64,000 nucleotides of DNA from NCBI GenBank assembly GCA_036927565.1, contig JAYESD010000001.1, positions 69,087,751-69,151,750 of the forward strand, read 5' to 3'. The translations under genes were made by a program, and so were the position numbers. The notes beneath the pieces are model-generated. The model had not been told where the DNA came from, did not search any database, and saw only the letters and a program-made list of their open reading frames with translations. Positions within the stretch are counted from its first letter, which is position 1. Each line of letters opens with the position of its first letter. Source of the DNA: Tuctoria greenei. Lineage: Eukaryota > Streptophyta > Magnoliopsida > Poales > Poaceae. This document shows, piece after piece, positions 1 to 12,556 of this stretch.

Positions 1-2064
1 ATAAAGACCTAGCGGTGTAGGAAAAAGAAAAAGGACCAGAGGCTTCCACCGCCAGGGGAAGAATAGGAAGAGAAAAAAGAAGAGGAGGGCGCCGTCGTCC
101 GCCGGAGATCCTCGCCGTTGCCGTTCCGTCGGAGGACAGTTGCACCATCCACTTCGTCTACGCATCGCCATTGTCCCACAATCTTCAAAGCCATCACATA
201 TATGGTAGGATTCGTTTTCTGATGCGAATTTTAGTGACATATTAAATCTAATGGACATAATTTAATCGTAGTTGTACAATAAATTTATTTTCAGCAGCAT
301 TAATTCTTGCTAAACACCCTGTAAACTCATATGAACACATATGAGCTAGTTGCATCTAATCAATAAACAACAATAGTTAATTAATAATTGAACTTTGCAT
401 GCATGCATGTCATCGCATGTTGATTTGTATGTGTGCATCATGTTGATTTGTATATATTTTCTTGTATGTGTGATCACGAGTAGAGGGAAGTGCCCAAGAG
501 GTCGTGTACGAGGATTTCCAGAGCCAAGACTTCGAAGCGCTTGAGCAACCCTATCCGTCGGAGCAAGGCAAGTGTCCCTGAAGCATATTCATCTTGTTTT
601 GAAATAAATGTTTTGTTTGCAAAACTGCATGCTTGTGTCAATTTGATGGGAATCCTATGATAGGAAGTTTACTAGCTTTGTTTAACCACCCTTGTCACCT
701 GGGATATATGGTAGAGAGTTGGGATGGGATTTTTACCTTTTTGCTTCGCTTAATTAATTGGGATGGAAGAACAACTACACTACTTAATTTAGTTATGCAT
801 TAATGAGATTGTGGTTGACATGAACTGGTTAAATCTGATATGGTAATCTATGATTTAAGCAAGCCTGGTATGTGGATGGGTTGGATGTATGGTGGATTAA
901 TTGCTTTAGATCTAAGGACCGGTTCGTGGAGCGACCATCCAGGATTTACAGTGCCACCACGAGGCCAAGTATGGGTGCGGCGTAGCTGATTAATTAGAGC
1001 TTTGTTGGTTCTATTTGGACCATTAAGGATGCTCGGGGAAGGGGTAGTCGGATTGGGTTTGTTGATGATTGGTGGGACTACCCCGGGATCCGAACAGCTC
1101 AAGAGGGGGCCCTTGGTTGAAGATGTGCTCAGTTGGAGACATTGCCACTGGTCAAACCTTAGTGGGGTCTAAATAGGCTATTAATCCCTTTGTAAATGCT
1201 ATTTTGTGATCTCTTGGCCACACACCTAAGGAAGTGTGAGACGGCATGATTGAGATTCTATAGTCATCGAAAGGTGATGAAATCACAAACACTTGGGTAA
1301 AGCGGTACAACGTATGCTTAGTGTGTCTAAAACTATCATGATAGCGGTGCTCCCGGTTATGAGCAACCTGGACCCTCATATTATTAGAGGGAACTCGGTA
1401 CTGGGATGGTATTTCGTATGGTTATGGTTGGTATTATGGTTTTGGATGGTTATGAATTGAATTCTGGTATTGAATATGGATATTGTTATATGATGATGGA
1501 TATGGAATATGGACTGGTATTATGATAACTACATGGCTTATGATGGGTTTATTTCACATACATAATACATATCACTTTTCAAATGTTTTAATGTAGTTTT
1601 TAGCACTCGACCATTATTATATTAGTCATTTGAACCAGCCATATGTCATACTTTCCACACTTGCTGAGTACAACATGTACTCACTCTTGCAATCCCCCCC
1701 AACAGTTGCAGGTCAGGATTGGGAGTTTAATGGTGATAATGTGTAGTTCTAGGCCGTGTCTACCGTCAGCTTTGCCTGTGGTGTTGCATGGAGCTGCGCT
1801 ATACCCTATTGCTTTTGCTGCCTAGCTGTTTGGCTTGCTTATTTGGTTTATTTTTGCTACATTAGTTGAACTTGTCATTAATATTTATTAGAGTTTTTAT
1901 TCGAGGATAATATGAATTGTGTAATAAAATTTGGTTAATTAACCTTGTCTTGTGGTAATTTTCTGTATACTCTTTTGTGAATGCACTCGTGTATGGTATG
2001 TGTGTTGAACATCTTGGGCACACATACACTGCACATGGTTCATTTTTCGGAACCGGGTGTCACA
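1..2064 (+). repeat. E1: 3' part of a chromovirus-type LTR
   Basis: This is the end of a long LTR whose start lies upstream of the window. It ends in GTGTCACA at 2064 (TG...CA type). It matches, in the same order but strongly diverged, the E3 LTR at 56854-59682; clear shared blocks are 490-590 with 58210-58310, 1650-1700 with 59340-59390 and 2030-2064 with 59650-59682. Sequence right after 2064 has no primer-binding site and is E2 (copia) material. The LTR may therefore belong to a gypsy element inserted into E2, with the rest of it outside the window. All short ORFs here look spurious. The GC-rich stretch near 85-175 belongs to the LTR. Confidence 0.75.
1665..1683 (+). other. Conserved LTR stem-loop (E1 copy)
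   Basis: TGAGTAC / AACAT / GTACTCA forms a perfect 7-bp stem with a 5-nt loop, flanked by CTTGC on the left and CTCTTGC on the right. Equivalent stem-loops occur in the E3 LTR at 59355-59373 and, on the minus strand, in both E5 LTRs. It probably lies in transcribed LTR sequence; the function is not known to me. Confidence 0.6.
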
Positions 2065-2191
2065 GAAGCACAATACGTTGATGACTCAATACTGGGGTTA
2101 GTAAATAGGCATTTAGGAATCCAGTACTGAGTCACATGACATCCAGTAGGAACAACACGCCAAAACTGAGATAAAACAACAGGTTTATGAC

Positions 2192-4632
2192 TCAATGTTT
2201 GAGTTTTTTTTTGTTCTTAACTACTGACCTATAAGTTGTTACTTGTGTAGCACGAAAATCAGTAGCTTTGGATGCAAAAACAGAAGGTTCGGAGGTAACA
2301 ACAGAAGGTCTGAAGGTAAAAACTGAAGCTCCAAAGGTAATCTTTGAATGATTTTTACTCATAACAGCAGGTTGCATGTTCTTGACATTCGGTTTAGTAT
2401 GTGCAGCAAATTTTGCATGAGAGTTATAAGGTCTAGCTTGTATTTTTTTTCTTTTTTATGGTTTTTAGCTAGCCTATAACAAAAATCTATGACATGACCA
2501 TCTCTACCATAATAGGTATAATGAAACTTAACTTGGAGTTCATGTCTAGATGAGCAAGCAGTTTGTTTATTTGAACCCGGATGTGACAACACTCCTGCAA
2601 ATTTAAAGGCCACCTCTTTTGGTTTAAGAACTATTTTAATCAAATCACTTCCTAATGACTTTACAATTATAGGTGGATGTACTTTAGCATGAGCATGGGA
2701 ATCAAAACCTAAACCAGTTTTATCATTACAACATTTGGATGAATTCAACAACAAGTTTAGATTTTTGTTCCCAATACAAAACTGCTCTAGTGTCCTATCT
2801 ATGTCATCAAGTTTCTTAGACAATTCTAGGCAGTTTTCACATGAAGCTCTTCCTTTTAGTTTGCAATTAGAACAATATTTAACTTCATGAGCATGTAAAG
2901 AATTGCTCAGTATTGAAATTTCATTCATATCATCTTTTAGTTTCTTTTCAGGATCATTATAGGTAGAACAATGCAAATCAATTGTAGAATAAGAAGCATC
3001 TTTTAATTTTCTGTCATTAGGTGCAGCAATCTTTTTGTTCTTTTCAATTTCTAACTCCAGTTTATCAAGAGTGGAGGAGTGTGAATTTCTTAAGGAGGAC
3101 AATTGTTCATATATTAAATCGCATGAGGAACAAGAATCATCACTAGAAATCAAGGTTTTCAAACGATTAATTTCAAATTCTAGTGTTTAACAGCATCGTC
3201 CCTAAGGTTTTTGTCTTTTTTCTTAAAAATAACAGTCACAAGGGAAATAACAACACACATTTCATCACAAGTAGGACATACCTCTTCATGGTCACTGTTG
3301 TGTTCTGCATCCTCCATACTTGATCTTGATTTGCCTGCCATGAAGTACAAGTTTGCTAGATCATCTTCATCTTCATCACTTCCAATGTCTACATCACTTG
3401 AGCCAAGTTCTTGAAGTGCGGTGATGAAACTGATTATCAGTTTGTGCCCTGAAAAACCCTTCTTTTTCTTGTTGATGTTGCCAGAAGAGGACTTGACTTT
3501 ATTCTGCTTTCCATCATGGGTAGAAGGACCTGAAAGGTTAGGGAAATTTGTACAAAATTGCCCTATCTTACCACATTCAGAGCATCGTCGAGTTCCAGAG
3601 CTTCCTCTCCTTCTAGTTCTCACATCTTGATTTGCCTGCCATGAAGTACAAGTTTGCTAGATCATCTTCATCTTCATCACTTCCAATGTCTACATCACTT
3701 GAGCCAAGTTCTTGAAGTGCGGTGATGAAACTGATTATCAGTTTGTGCCCTGAAAAACCCTTCTTTTTCTTGTTGATGTTGCCAGAAGAGGACTTGACTT
3801 TATTCTGCTTTCCATCATGGGTAGAAGGACCTGAAAGGTTAGGGAAATTTGTACGAAATTGCCCTATCTTACCACATTCAGAGCATCGTCGAGTTCCAGA
3901 GCTTCCTCTCCTTCTAGTTCTCACATTTTGCAATGCTTTTGAGAACTGAGTAGAGATGAGTGCTAGCTTTAGTTCTGGAAATTTGTCAATCTGTTCCAGG
4001 GTTAGTGATGACAGCAAAGCAAGTGTATTGCTAGATGAAGATTGGCCGGAACTAGGCATATTAGGTTGAGAAACAAATGCAAGAGACTTGTTGGGGTTCT
4101 TACATGAGATGATGCCAATTTCATGAGTTTTCAATTTAGAATATAGCACATCTAATGTAAGTGTACTCATGATAGTAGATTCACAAATAGATGTGACTTT
4201 CATCTCCCAAATTGACATGTCTAATGAAATTAACAATTGCCTAGAATTTTTAACGTCTGAAAAATTAACATTGACACTAAGCAAGTTGATAAGAATTTTA
4301 TTAAAGCGAGGAAAAAGGTTATCAATGGACTCACCGGGTTGCATATCGAAGCGTATTTATTCCTTTTTGAACATATCCTACTTTATCTCCTTGACCGTGT
4401 TGGATCCTTCGTGGTGTCACAAAGTGCTCTCCACATCGTACGCCGATCGGAGGTGTCCAACACGGTCAAAGTCGCTCTGAGTTAGTCCTTGGATTATCAA
4501 GTTGCGAGCTTTGTTGTTGTTGTCGACATCTCTTAATTTTGTAGTTGTGACTTGATTGTTTGACAGCACGTCGTAAGGCTTGTACACCTTTTCCCATATT
4601 GTGAAGCCTTGTGCCTGGATGAAAGCTTCCAT
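2192..4632 (-). pseudogene. gag: E2 gag (UBN2-type, Sirevirus-like), broken
   Basis: The N-terminal part (4632-4417) has the QAQGF.IWEKV and GLTQSDFDRV blocks of copia gag. The capsid-like part (4344-3926) has PGESID.LF.RFN and SIWEMKVTSI. A zinc-knuckle region follows (near 3895 and again near 3594), where the usual CCHC is damaged: the His is Gln and the last Cys is Phe. Further on (3162-2359) is a Lys/Glu-rich, coiled-coil-like spacer with CSNC and CENC pairs and a second degraded knuckle. Breaks: in-frame stops between 4417 and 4344, a frameshift caused by the 301-bp tandem duplication, and another shift near 3170. Not functional. Confidence 0.7.
3324..3925. repeat. 301-bp tandem duplication in E2 gag
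   Basis: Unit 1 is 3324-3624 and unit 2 is 3625-3925. The two copies appear to differ at a single base (A at 3554, G at 3855), which changes Cys to Arg in the gag frame. Since 301 is not a multiple of 3, the duplication shifts the gag frame. The near identity suggests a much later event than the surrounding decay. Confidence 0.9.
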
Positions 4633-4744
4633 GTGTGGCTTTCAAACCTGAAAATCAATACAAACAAACACACAAGGTTTTGCCGAGTATTTCTCCATGA
4701 GAATTAGTAAAATCACGTGCAAACACAACAACTAGAGTACTGTG

Positions 4745-4756
4745 GCTCTGATACCA
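4745..4756 (-). other. E2 primer-binding site (tRNA-Met type)
   Basis: On the minus strand this reads TGGTATCAGAGC, the standard initiator-tRNA-Met primer-binding site. It is 2 nt from the LTR end (LTR border at 4759). It fixes the orientation of E2 and the LTR boundary. Confidence 0.9.
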
Positions 4757-5354
4757 ATTGCTGGATCGAATAGCACGTGTAAAGCTACTTGAGGAAGGGG
4801 TGAATGGTAGATTAAAACTTTTCAGCGGAAGCAATGGAAACACCCCTCGGCAGAAAACCGATCTGTTAATGAAACCGTGTGTGCGACTAATCTAAACATG
4901 TTCGACTATGACAAAACTAGTATAGATTGTAGAGAATCAAGTCACAAAGACGTCACAACAAGAATCACAAAAATCCATAGAGAAAACTCATGTTACGATC
5001 GAATGAACAAAGGTCAATCTGTTTTACCCAATAAAAACAGTTCTTGAATACTGCAAAGAAACTCGTGTAGATCCGAAAACACAAATCCAATGACCGTGAA
5101 TTTTTCACATATGATAGAAAATCAATCTGTGAAGACAACCCAAAAAGAATCACGTCAATTGGGTCTGTAAAACTCGAGTTATGTAAAACCACAGAAGCAA
5201 GGTAGTGCTATGCAGAAACTCGACGATAAAAACTTATCTGAAAGCAAGTCGGACGAACAAGGCACAAAAGTTCCTTCAAACTACGAATTTTATTTATCAA
5301 ACCACAAGAGGAACAGCCCCAAAGTCGTCTACCATGAGCTCGAGCCTCCCTTGC

Positions 5355-5362
5355 TTATATAA
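5355..5362 (-). promoter_or_regulatory. Possible E2 LTR TATA box
   Basis: TTATATAA, in the context GGTTATATAAGCAAGG on the minus strand, is conserved in the second LTR copy at about 29758-29765. Its position in the LTR fits a core promoter. The start site is not determined. Confidence 0.5.
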
Positions 5363-6145
5363 CCAGCCCTTAGGCCAACCCAAGCTGAACTAGGACTCTA
5401 ATCCTACTCAATTAACAAATCGAAACTTTCTATAACTACTCAAGACTCTTCTATACGCAAATAGAAGCAATATTAAGACTTCCAAACACCTTAGGAATGT
5501 ATCCCAAATTCCTAAAACAACTCAAATTCGTGACCCACATGAAATCCTATGATAATCAGCTATAACTTTCCATATTTGAGTCAAACACGACTCAGCCGCA
5601 GCATGAGTCCATAACCTAGTCTGTTGGACCTTTTCGACCAATTCTTCACGTCCACATCTTTTCATCACACCTCGGAACCATGTAGCCACGTCCATGCACT
5701 CCTTGCACGCATGCAAACATCTTCCAACAACGTCCATGATACCTTCATATTCATTGTTCTTGATTCAAACATGTTGCGCAACCTCCCGATGAACTCAACC
5801 GCAAATCCTCTCGAACTTGGTTGTTGAACCTCATCTTCTCTCTAAGACTAGTTCAATGGATCCCATCACAAGCCATGTATTGAACTCAAACAACACCTGC
5901 ACATGAATAAACAACCAATACTTTCGAGCACAAGTCCTCGACTTGACTCTCGTTAGTTCGATAACCACAACATCTTACGTGAGCACCTCGCGTAAGCATG
6001 TTGCAAATCTCAGCAAAATGATACCAGTCATAACCACCACAACACACCAAAAACATAGTAAAAGAAATACTATGAAAACTCTCCATAATCCAAAAAGCAA
6101 GTTCAAAACATTACAAGTTCAAAGCAGAACAACTGCAATCTAGCA

Positions 6146-6345
6146 CCGCACCTTGCCAAAAGTATCCGGACCTTGAAACGGAGCTTACCAAAGCTAGCAA
6201 GACCTAGCATCGGAGCTTACCAAAGCTAGTTGGACCTAGCACTGGAGCTGACCAAAGTTAGTCAGACCTTGCCGGAGTTACCCAAAACAAGCCAGACCTA
6301 TCGTCGGACCTTGTTGGAGCTCAGACCTAGAGTCGGACCTTGAGG
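6146..6345 (-). repeat. Degenerate tandem repeats in E2 LTR
   Basis: Several degenerate copies of a roughly 33-36-bp unit resembling CGGAGCTTACCAAAGCTAG plus a short GGACCT-containing spacer. The same array occurs in E4 (56100-56420) and E12 (61740-61990, other strand). Each unit contains an imperfect inverted repeat (AGCTT...AAGCT). Confidence 0.7.
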
Positions 6346-6434
6346 ATAAATGTGTTTTGATAGTATTCAAAACATTTGTCGTCAACGCCAATGTATTCAG
6401 AACAAGCCAATGTATTCAGCACATATAGGTCACA

Positions 6435-7060
6435 ATAGACATTTCCTACAAATCATCAAAGACTTCTCCAATACAGTGAAGTACCTAACTAATTTGCTAA
6501 CAAAAGGAAAGTCGTTCAAATTGACTCTAGCTTGTTAGGACAACTTGAGGAGTTGGAGAAGAGATATACAACTGCACCGGTGTTAGCATTACCAAACGTA
6601 AGGAAGAAGCTTTGATATATACTACACCTCAAGAAAAGGGCTTGCATGTGTGCTCATGCAAGAAGGATAAGTGGTAGCTTAAGGATTGAGGCAATTGAAG
6701 AAACATGAGTTGAATTACCTGATGCATGACCTTGAACTCGACGCTGTAGTGCATGCCTTGATGATATGGAGGCACTACATCTTTGGACATAGATGTGAGA
6801 TTTACGTGGATCACAAGAGCCTCAATTACATATTCACTCAAACGGATCTAAATTTTAGGCAAGGAAGATGTGCTAACGTAGTGGCAGATGCCTTAAGTAG
6901 AAAGGGGGCAAGCCACCAACTCACGGTTCGGGAGTTGCCATACGAGTCATGTGAGGAGTTTGAATGGTTGCATCTTGGATCTGTGAATGAGATGGGAACA
7001 ATGGAAGTAAACCCAACATTGGAAAAAGGAAATCCGAGAAATAAAGAAAAGGATTGAAGA
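6435..7060 (+). pseudogene. pol: E3 pol: end of RT and RNase H
   Basis: Coding resumes right after the E2 LTR with the end of the chromovirus RT (IIKDFSN, LTNLLTKGKSFK; 6436-6540). RNase H follows (6610-6900): GLACVLMQEG, HDLELDAVVHALMIWRHY, DHKSLNYIFTQ, and ANVVADALSRK at the end. The stretch normally between TDLN.RQ and ANVVADAL is shortened, which removes part of the RNase H-connection region. Several in-frame stops are present. Gag, protease and the first half of RT are not in the window; they would lie beyond the E2 insertion. Confidence 0.8.
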
Positions 7061-7089
7061 AGGGAGAGAATGGAGGTTTGATGAATATG

Positions 7090-8179
7090 ATGATGGAACA
7101 CTATGGCTTGGGAAACGAATTTTTGTGCCTAATGTGAAGCATATCCAGGAGACGATATTGAAGGAGGCACATGACTCGCCTTAATCCATAAATCCCGGTT
7201 TTATGAAAATGTACAAGGACTTGAAGATGTGCTACTTGTAGAATGGAACGAAGAAGTACATAGCTACATATGTTGTATTATGTGACACGTGCAATAGGTC
7301 AAGGCTGAACATCAAAGGCCAGCTGGACTATTACGTGCCAACGGGTCAAGGCTGAATATCAAAGTCCAGCTGGACTATAACAACCATTGAAAATACGCGA
7401 GCGGAAGTGGGAAGAAATCAGTATGGACTTTATAGTTTGATTACAATGTACCCAGTCCGGTTATGACTCCATATGGGTTATTATGGATCGGTTGATGAAA
7501 GCTGGTCACTTTATTCCTATCAAGACCAAGTACACTGCAGCACAGTTAACCGAGTTGTATATGGAGAATATTAAATGTCGGCATGGATTTCTTAAAAGTA
7601 TAGTCTCTGACTGAGGTTCTCAATTTACCTCTAGATTCTGTGGGAAACTTCACAAAGCTATGGGCACCAGGTTAAAATTTAGCCCCGTATATCACCAACA
7701 GACTGAGGGGCGAACCAAGAGGACAAATCAAATATTAGAGGATCGGTTGAGAGCTTGTGCCTTGAAGCGTGGACGCAGCTGAGCGGAGAGCTTGCTGTAT
7801 GCTGAATTGTCATACAACAATAGTTACTAAGCCAACTTGAAAATGTCACCCTATGAAGCACTATACGGTAGGAAATGTAGGACACCTTTGTTTTGGAATG
7901 AAACAAGAGAGAACCAAGTATTTGGACATGATGTGCTACAAGATGCTGAAAGACAGGTTCAAATAACACGTGAGAACCTAAGGGTTGCTCAGTCACGACA
8001 AAAAGGGTATGTGGATAATAGGCAAAGGAATCCGGCTTTTGAAGTTGGAGACTTCGTGTATATCGAAGTGTCACCTATGCGAGGTCATATGTGATTTAAC
8101 ATCACAGGCAAGTTGGCACCTTGCTACATCGGGACAATTAAGATTTTGGACAAACGTGTAAAAGTGGCATATAAGTTGG
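7090..8179 (+). pseudogene. pol: E3 pol: integrase
   Basis: Integrase remnant of the same chromovirus. A zinc-binding region is visible near 7150-7300 (CDTC retained, His part damaged). The DDE core follows: first Asp in ISMDFI (about 7420), second in IVSD followed at once by a stop, then a TEGRTKRTNQ block in which the catalytic Glu position appears to be Lys. After it come MSPYEALYGRKCRTP and a VGDFVY block (8040-8070). The frame ends at KVAYKL, where solo LTR E4 is inserted. It continues at 56522. Many stops; inactive. Confidence 0.8.
7297..7390 (+). repeat. 47-bp tandem duplication in E3 integrase
   Basis: GGTCAAGGCTGAACATCAAA at 7297 recurs, with two or three changes, at 7344. The offset of 47 bp disturbs the frame between the zinc-binding domain and the catalytic core. 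Confidence 0.75.
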
Positions 8180-8324
8180 TGTAGGATCGAAGAGCACGTG
8201 AAAAGCTACCAGAGGGTAGGTGAATGGTAGATTTAAAACTTTTTCAGCGGAAGCAATGAAAACCCCTCGACAGAGAACTGATCTGTTAAAGAAATCTTGT
8301 GTGAGACTAATCTAAACGTGTTTT
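8180..8324 (-). repeat. E4: solo LTR of E2 family, piece 1 of 3
   Basis: Matches the inner end of the E2 LTR (4759-4905), starting TGTAGGATCGA at 8180. It is preceded by GTTGG (8175-8179), which recurs as 56522-56526 just after piece 3, giving a perfect 5-bp TSD. The piece ends at the insertion of E5; GTTTT (8320-8324) is the left TSD of E5. Confidence 0.88.
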
Positions 8325-8684
8325 TGTGGGGCTGGAATCCCGACCGCCAAGGATCTCATTGGGTCGTGTCGTGCGATGCGACACCCAATAGTATCCAAGA
8401 AGAGAATGAGAACAAATTTACAATACCAAGTCTTTATTGATAAGCACAGCGGATGTTTTAAAAGTACTAGTGGAAGGAAAGAGAACTATACATCATAGCT
8501 ATGCTCTCAGCACTAGCTATGCAAAAGCAAAGTCATCCATGTCCTGGTTACTTTGCACTAGCAACACAAAATTCACGGCGGCGTGCAGGGTTCCCACTCG
8601 GCTGTAAACCCTGGAGGGGGTGCAGCCTCGTCATTAAACCCATCATCAGTCGTATAATCTGCAAAAACTCGTTAACTGCAAACG

Positions 8685-8699
8685 TGAGCATAAGGCTCA
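8685..8699 (-). other. Conserved LTR stem-loop (E5 3' LTR)
   Basis: TGAGC/ATAAG/GCTCA, a perfect 5-bp stem with a 5-nt loop. On the element strand the context is CTTGC-hairpin-CGTTTGC, parallel to the E1/E3 version. Confidence 0.6.
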
Positions 8700-11655
8700 G
8701 CAAGACTAACCCGTCTCACTAGACATATGCAAGGATGAGTACTAGACATAGGTAAGTAAAGCATAAGGACTCACCTACAAGTGGATCCTTATAGTCATAT
8801 TTTATTTAGCACATGACATTCCTCAGGCACGGCACATCATATACTCCACAATCAAACAAGAAATGCCTTGCCAATGATATGACATGCACAAGGCACACAA
8901 TGCTATTACAGCTAAAGTATGGGGAAACTATAAACTTTTAATTGTACTATCTCTAAGCCAAACAAGGTTGTTCGAGCAATTGTAAACCAATATATCATAT
9001 TCATCTGACTTCTTTAGTATTTACTACGTCACGGCACAATGAACAAGTGGTACTCTATTACCATGAGGGACGGTGATTGCAATCAGGTCACGCCCGAAAC
9101 AACACAACACATACGCACTTTCGGAAATACCAGCGAGTACTTTCAGCAGTACCTACATAACAGTTCAGTACTAGTCGTATATGGCCACCTTTCACTAAAC
9201 ACTTGAATGTCGAACCGGTCGATCCGTCACGAGCACGAGGTTACTGCATTAGTCACGTGACCAGTATCACCTTGCTGCCCTCAACCCACGCCTAAAAAAT
9301 GGAACGAAATGCCTCGACAAACCAGTATCAAGCTACGTCAATTTACTGGAGTCCATTCCTCCAGTATGTCGCCGGTACAATTTAAGCTTGTCCAGCAGGA
9401 CCGCACACGAAACGATCCTTAATCGACACAAGAAGGGCTACGCACGTGAGACCACGTCTCACTGCATCCTATCCACTGCTCGGTCTCAATTTCATATTCA
9501 TAAACCATTTTCTTATTCTAGAATCTCCCGTGTGATAAAATTCCTATCTCGCGAGTAGATTCCAGCTATCGACTTCAACCGAATTCCTATGAGCATAAGC
9601 ATAGCAGTGTCTACTCAACGGGCCGTAGACCTACCCAAGATTCCATCGGATTTGTGGGCCATGCAAGTGGATGTCAAACAGCTTAAACGTAATGCACAAT
9701 CATCTGAAGATGTAAGGTGAATGAAAACTGCAAAATACTGTAAGGAACATAAATGCAAATTGGGGCTTGCTTGGAAGCGAGTTTGAGTCTATGTTAGTTT
9801 CTGGTAGCTAGACCTCCAAGGCTTCCGGCTGCTCCTCGACTTTAGCTACTACACGATATGCATATACTAGGTATAAATGATTTTGTGAATAATTAATATG
9901 CTTAAGGTGGGGTGTGTATATTAAGATACAATAAGACAATTATCTTAATTGACTTTGGGATTTTTATGGTGTATACTAGATATTATGGGGAAGACTCTTG
10001 CAAAGAACAAGAGATGATAAAGGATATTTGTTATTCTTAACAATTATGGTAAGGAATAAGCTTCCTTCAATTTTGGTTGAAATTTTGGAGATGTATTATG
10101 GCTACCAAGGGTTGTATCATGTAGAGGGGGTCTCACTGGTTCTAGGAAAATTTGTTTCACAATTTTCTAAGTTTTCTACATGAAGAAACTGATTTTTAAA
10201 GTTTGGGTCAATTTCTGGAAATTCATTTTTCCTTTTTTCTCAATTTATAGCTACATAGAGGTTTGGGACATAGATCAACCCAGTATTTTGAGTCCAAATA
10301 ACTTGAAAATTTTACTGGAGATCTCATGTATCAGCTATAGGGTTCTGACCAAAATTGGGAATTTTCCAATTAATAGAACTGTAAGAATGAATTCTTTAAG
10401 CATTTTGATTATCTGAATTTTGGAGGAATTTCTATGGCTTTTCGTACAAATCCAAGTGCGCCACTGGACAGTATTCTTCATGCTGGTTCTAAGAAAATTT
10501 ACTTGGGATTTTTTGTATAATTCTACTGGAAGTTATGAATTTTCTAAGTTGGGATTAAATTTGGATTTATTTTCCTATTGGAAATTTCAAATAAAAGGGG
10601 CTGGTCCCACTTCATTTGAACTCGACCAATCGGATTGGAGCCACACGGGGGTCATGGGGTTTAACCGTGCAGCCACACTAGATCCTATCCGCAACTGATC
10701 CCACGCGAGAGGGTTACGCTGACCGGTGGGGCCAGCGTCTTCGTCTACCTCCCGATGCGGCGGCGCTCCTCGCCGGAAACTGCGGCGGTGCCTCGCCGGA
10801 ACTGGTGCATCGACCTCCACTTGGCCTTGCCGTGACCGCTCCACCCTAAAATCGACTACTCAATCCGATGGTGGGGTCCAATCATGCTGGTGATGGCCGG
10901 AGACGATGGCGCGATGGCGATGGCGGAGCTTGGGTGTCGATCTTCGTCGGAAATGCTGGGGAATGGCTCCATCGACTCGGGAAAAGCTCGGGAAGGTTCT
11001 TGCGAACATCAGGATGATGATTTGGGGGTCAGATTGGGGTGAAATCACCCGAAAATTTGAACTCAACTGTGAGGTACGGGTTTTCAATCGGCGGCCATGA
11101 AAACTCAAAATCCGACCTCGTTTCTTGATGGTTTTCTCTCAATTTTTGTGAGGTGATGCACATGGAGGTCTAGGAGATAATACCTTAATGGATTGACAAT
11201 TAATCGTATGTATAAATGGAATTTAACCAGTAATCTATCGACATCGGTATAAACTGTTTTGGGGAAAACTGGAGATAAAGGAGCTAGGAAACATGACAGT
11301 ATCTGAAACTTCACAAGAAGCATCTAGGTACCTTTGCGCACCTTATTGCTTCAAAGAGGAAGACAGAATCGGCTTGGAGTGGTCTGTCTCGTGGAACAGG
11401 AAGCTTCCCTTCACGACCTCACCCGCGAGCGTCGAGAAACTTCAAAATACCACACATATAAGAAGTGAATCAAACAAGCGATTGGGCAGGAATGAAGAGT
11501 AACTAGTTGAGCAACCTTTTGCTGTTGGAAGCACTGCGATTCTTTGCCTTGTTTGGCTGGCGCGTCGAGAATGGCGGCGGCGGTGCGGTGCAGTGGCGGA
11601 AGAATGAAAACAGAGGCGAGTGCTCGGGGTGGTGTCCACTGCGACCGGGGGATAA

Positions 11656-11664
11656 TATTTATAG
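11656..11664 (-). promoter_or_regulatory. Probable E5 LTR TATA box (3' LTR copy)
   Basis: CTATAAATA on the minus strand, preceded by a GC-rich stretch. The same motif is in the 5' LTR at 28379-28387. Confidence 0.6.
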
Positions 11665-12556
11665 GCCGGGGAGGAGTAGGGGGGACGCCATGAAGCAGGC
11701 AGGCGAGCAGCTTCGTGGAGCTTTTCATGGGGCGCGGTGTTGAGCGGAGGAACGCCGGAAAAACGGCGTGCAGAGCCGCTTCGAGTGTGTCCCGCTAACT
11801 GGTGGGTCCCACGACCCTTATTCCTGTCCTTCCTCTGCAGACTTCAATTCTCCTACCAAATGGTGTCCAAAAATTCTATATTTTTCTGGGGAGGCTCAAA
11901 GAAATATCTAGAATTTGATTCTGCAATTGGATTTTGAATTGGAGCAAGTTTCAATTGGATTTCAAATTCAAATTTGAATTTGGATGGAATTCAATGGTGC
12001 CACTGTTTTAAATAGCGATTAAGTTCCAATAATTGTGAAACTATGGGAATAAGTCAAGCAAGTTATGCTGACCATGAGTTTGTGTTCAAACCTTGATGTT
12101 GAAACTAGTTGAACAGAATTCATAACTTGAATTCAAAACATGGTTTGAATTTGCTAAGCGTCTTAAAGAAAATAGCAAATGAAGTTCAAAATTTATGAAA
12201 CTTTGCAGGAAGTCAATTTGGAATATTAGAAAACCATAGAAAAATTTATGGCCTCTGAATTGAATAATTTTTTAGAGGGCCAAATCTACAGTAGTATATA
12301 TTCAATTTATGTTAATTTGAATGTCTATTTGGTACTGCATATTAAATTGGCCTAGCAATCTTTCTTCAAATAATTCCAAACTTTGAAGAGAGGTCAAAAG
12401 AATTAATCTAAGTTCATTGGTGAAGTTTATTCCTCATGTTAATAAATTTAAACATGAGTAGAAGAAAAGGTTTGATGAGATCAAGTTAATAAGCATGGCT
12501 ATAATTGGTCTCCATTAGGGTTAACAACCAATTTACAACTGAACCTCATATGAAGG

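Larger units (their letters stand above)
2065..6434 (-). mobile_element. E2: truncated Ty1/copia element, Sirevirus-like
   Basis: Reading on the minus strand, the order is 5' LTR (6434-4759), tRNA-Met-type PBS (4756-4745), then a broken gag/gag-pol spacer to about 2192. Pol and the 3' LTR are absent because E1 begins at 2064. The insertion sits in the reverse transcriptase of chromovirus E3, whose coding sequence resumes at 6436. The 5 bases after the LTR (6435-6439, ATAGA) are the expected target-site copy, but its partner is outside the window. Sirevirus assignment rests on gag similarity and is an inference. Confidence 0.75.
4759..6434 (-). repeat. E2 5' LTR
   Basis: TG...CA ends (TGCTGGATCG at 4759; ...TAGGTCACA at 6434), about 1.68 kb. 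It aligns over its full length with solo LTR E4 once the insertions in E4 are removed, and its outer part matches E12 at 61660-61997. Read on the minus strand it starts TGTGACC. The outer 300 bp holds degenerate tandem repeats (6146-6345). No credible ORF. Confidence 0.88.
8325..12556 (-). repeat. E5 3' LTR, main part
   Basis: Starts TGTGGGGCTGG at 8325 and matches 25043-29270. It is interrupted at 12556 by E6; the last 18 bp continue at 17132-17149. No ORF here has support; short frames such as 9998-10183 or 10420-10698 are LTR noise. The segment 8340-8400 carries a GC-rich imperfect inverted repeat (GTGTCG...CGACAC) also present in the other LTR. Confidence 0.88.

Noticed and set aside
1..2064. 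E1 as the 5' LTR partner of the E3 3' LTR
   Set aside because: Divergence is large, no PBS follows 2064, and sequence right after it is E2. The precise LTR end suggests a separate insertion, although a deletion cannot be excluded.
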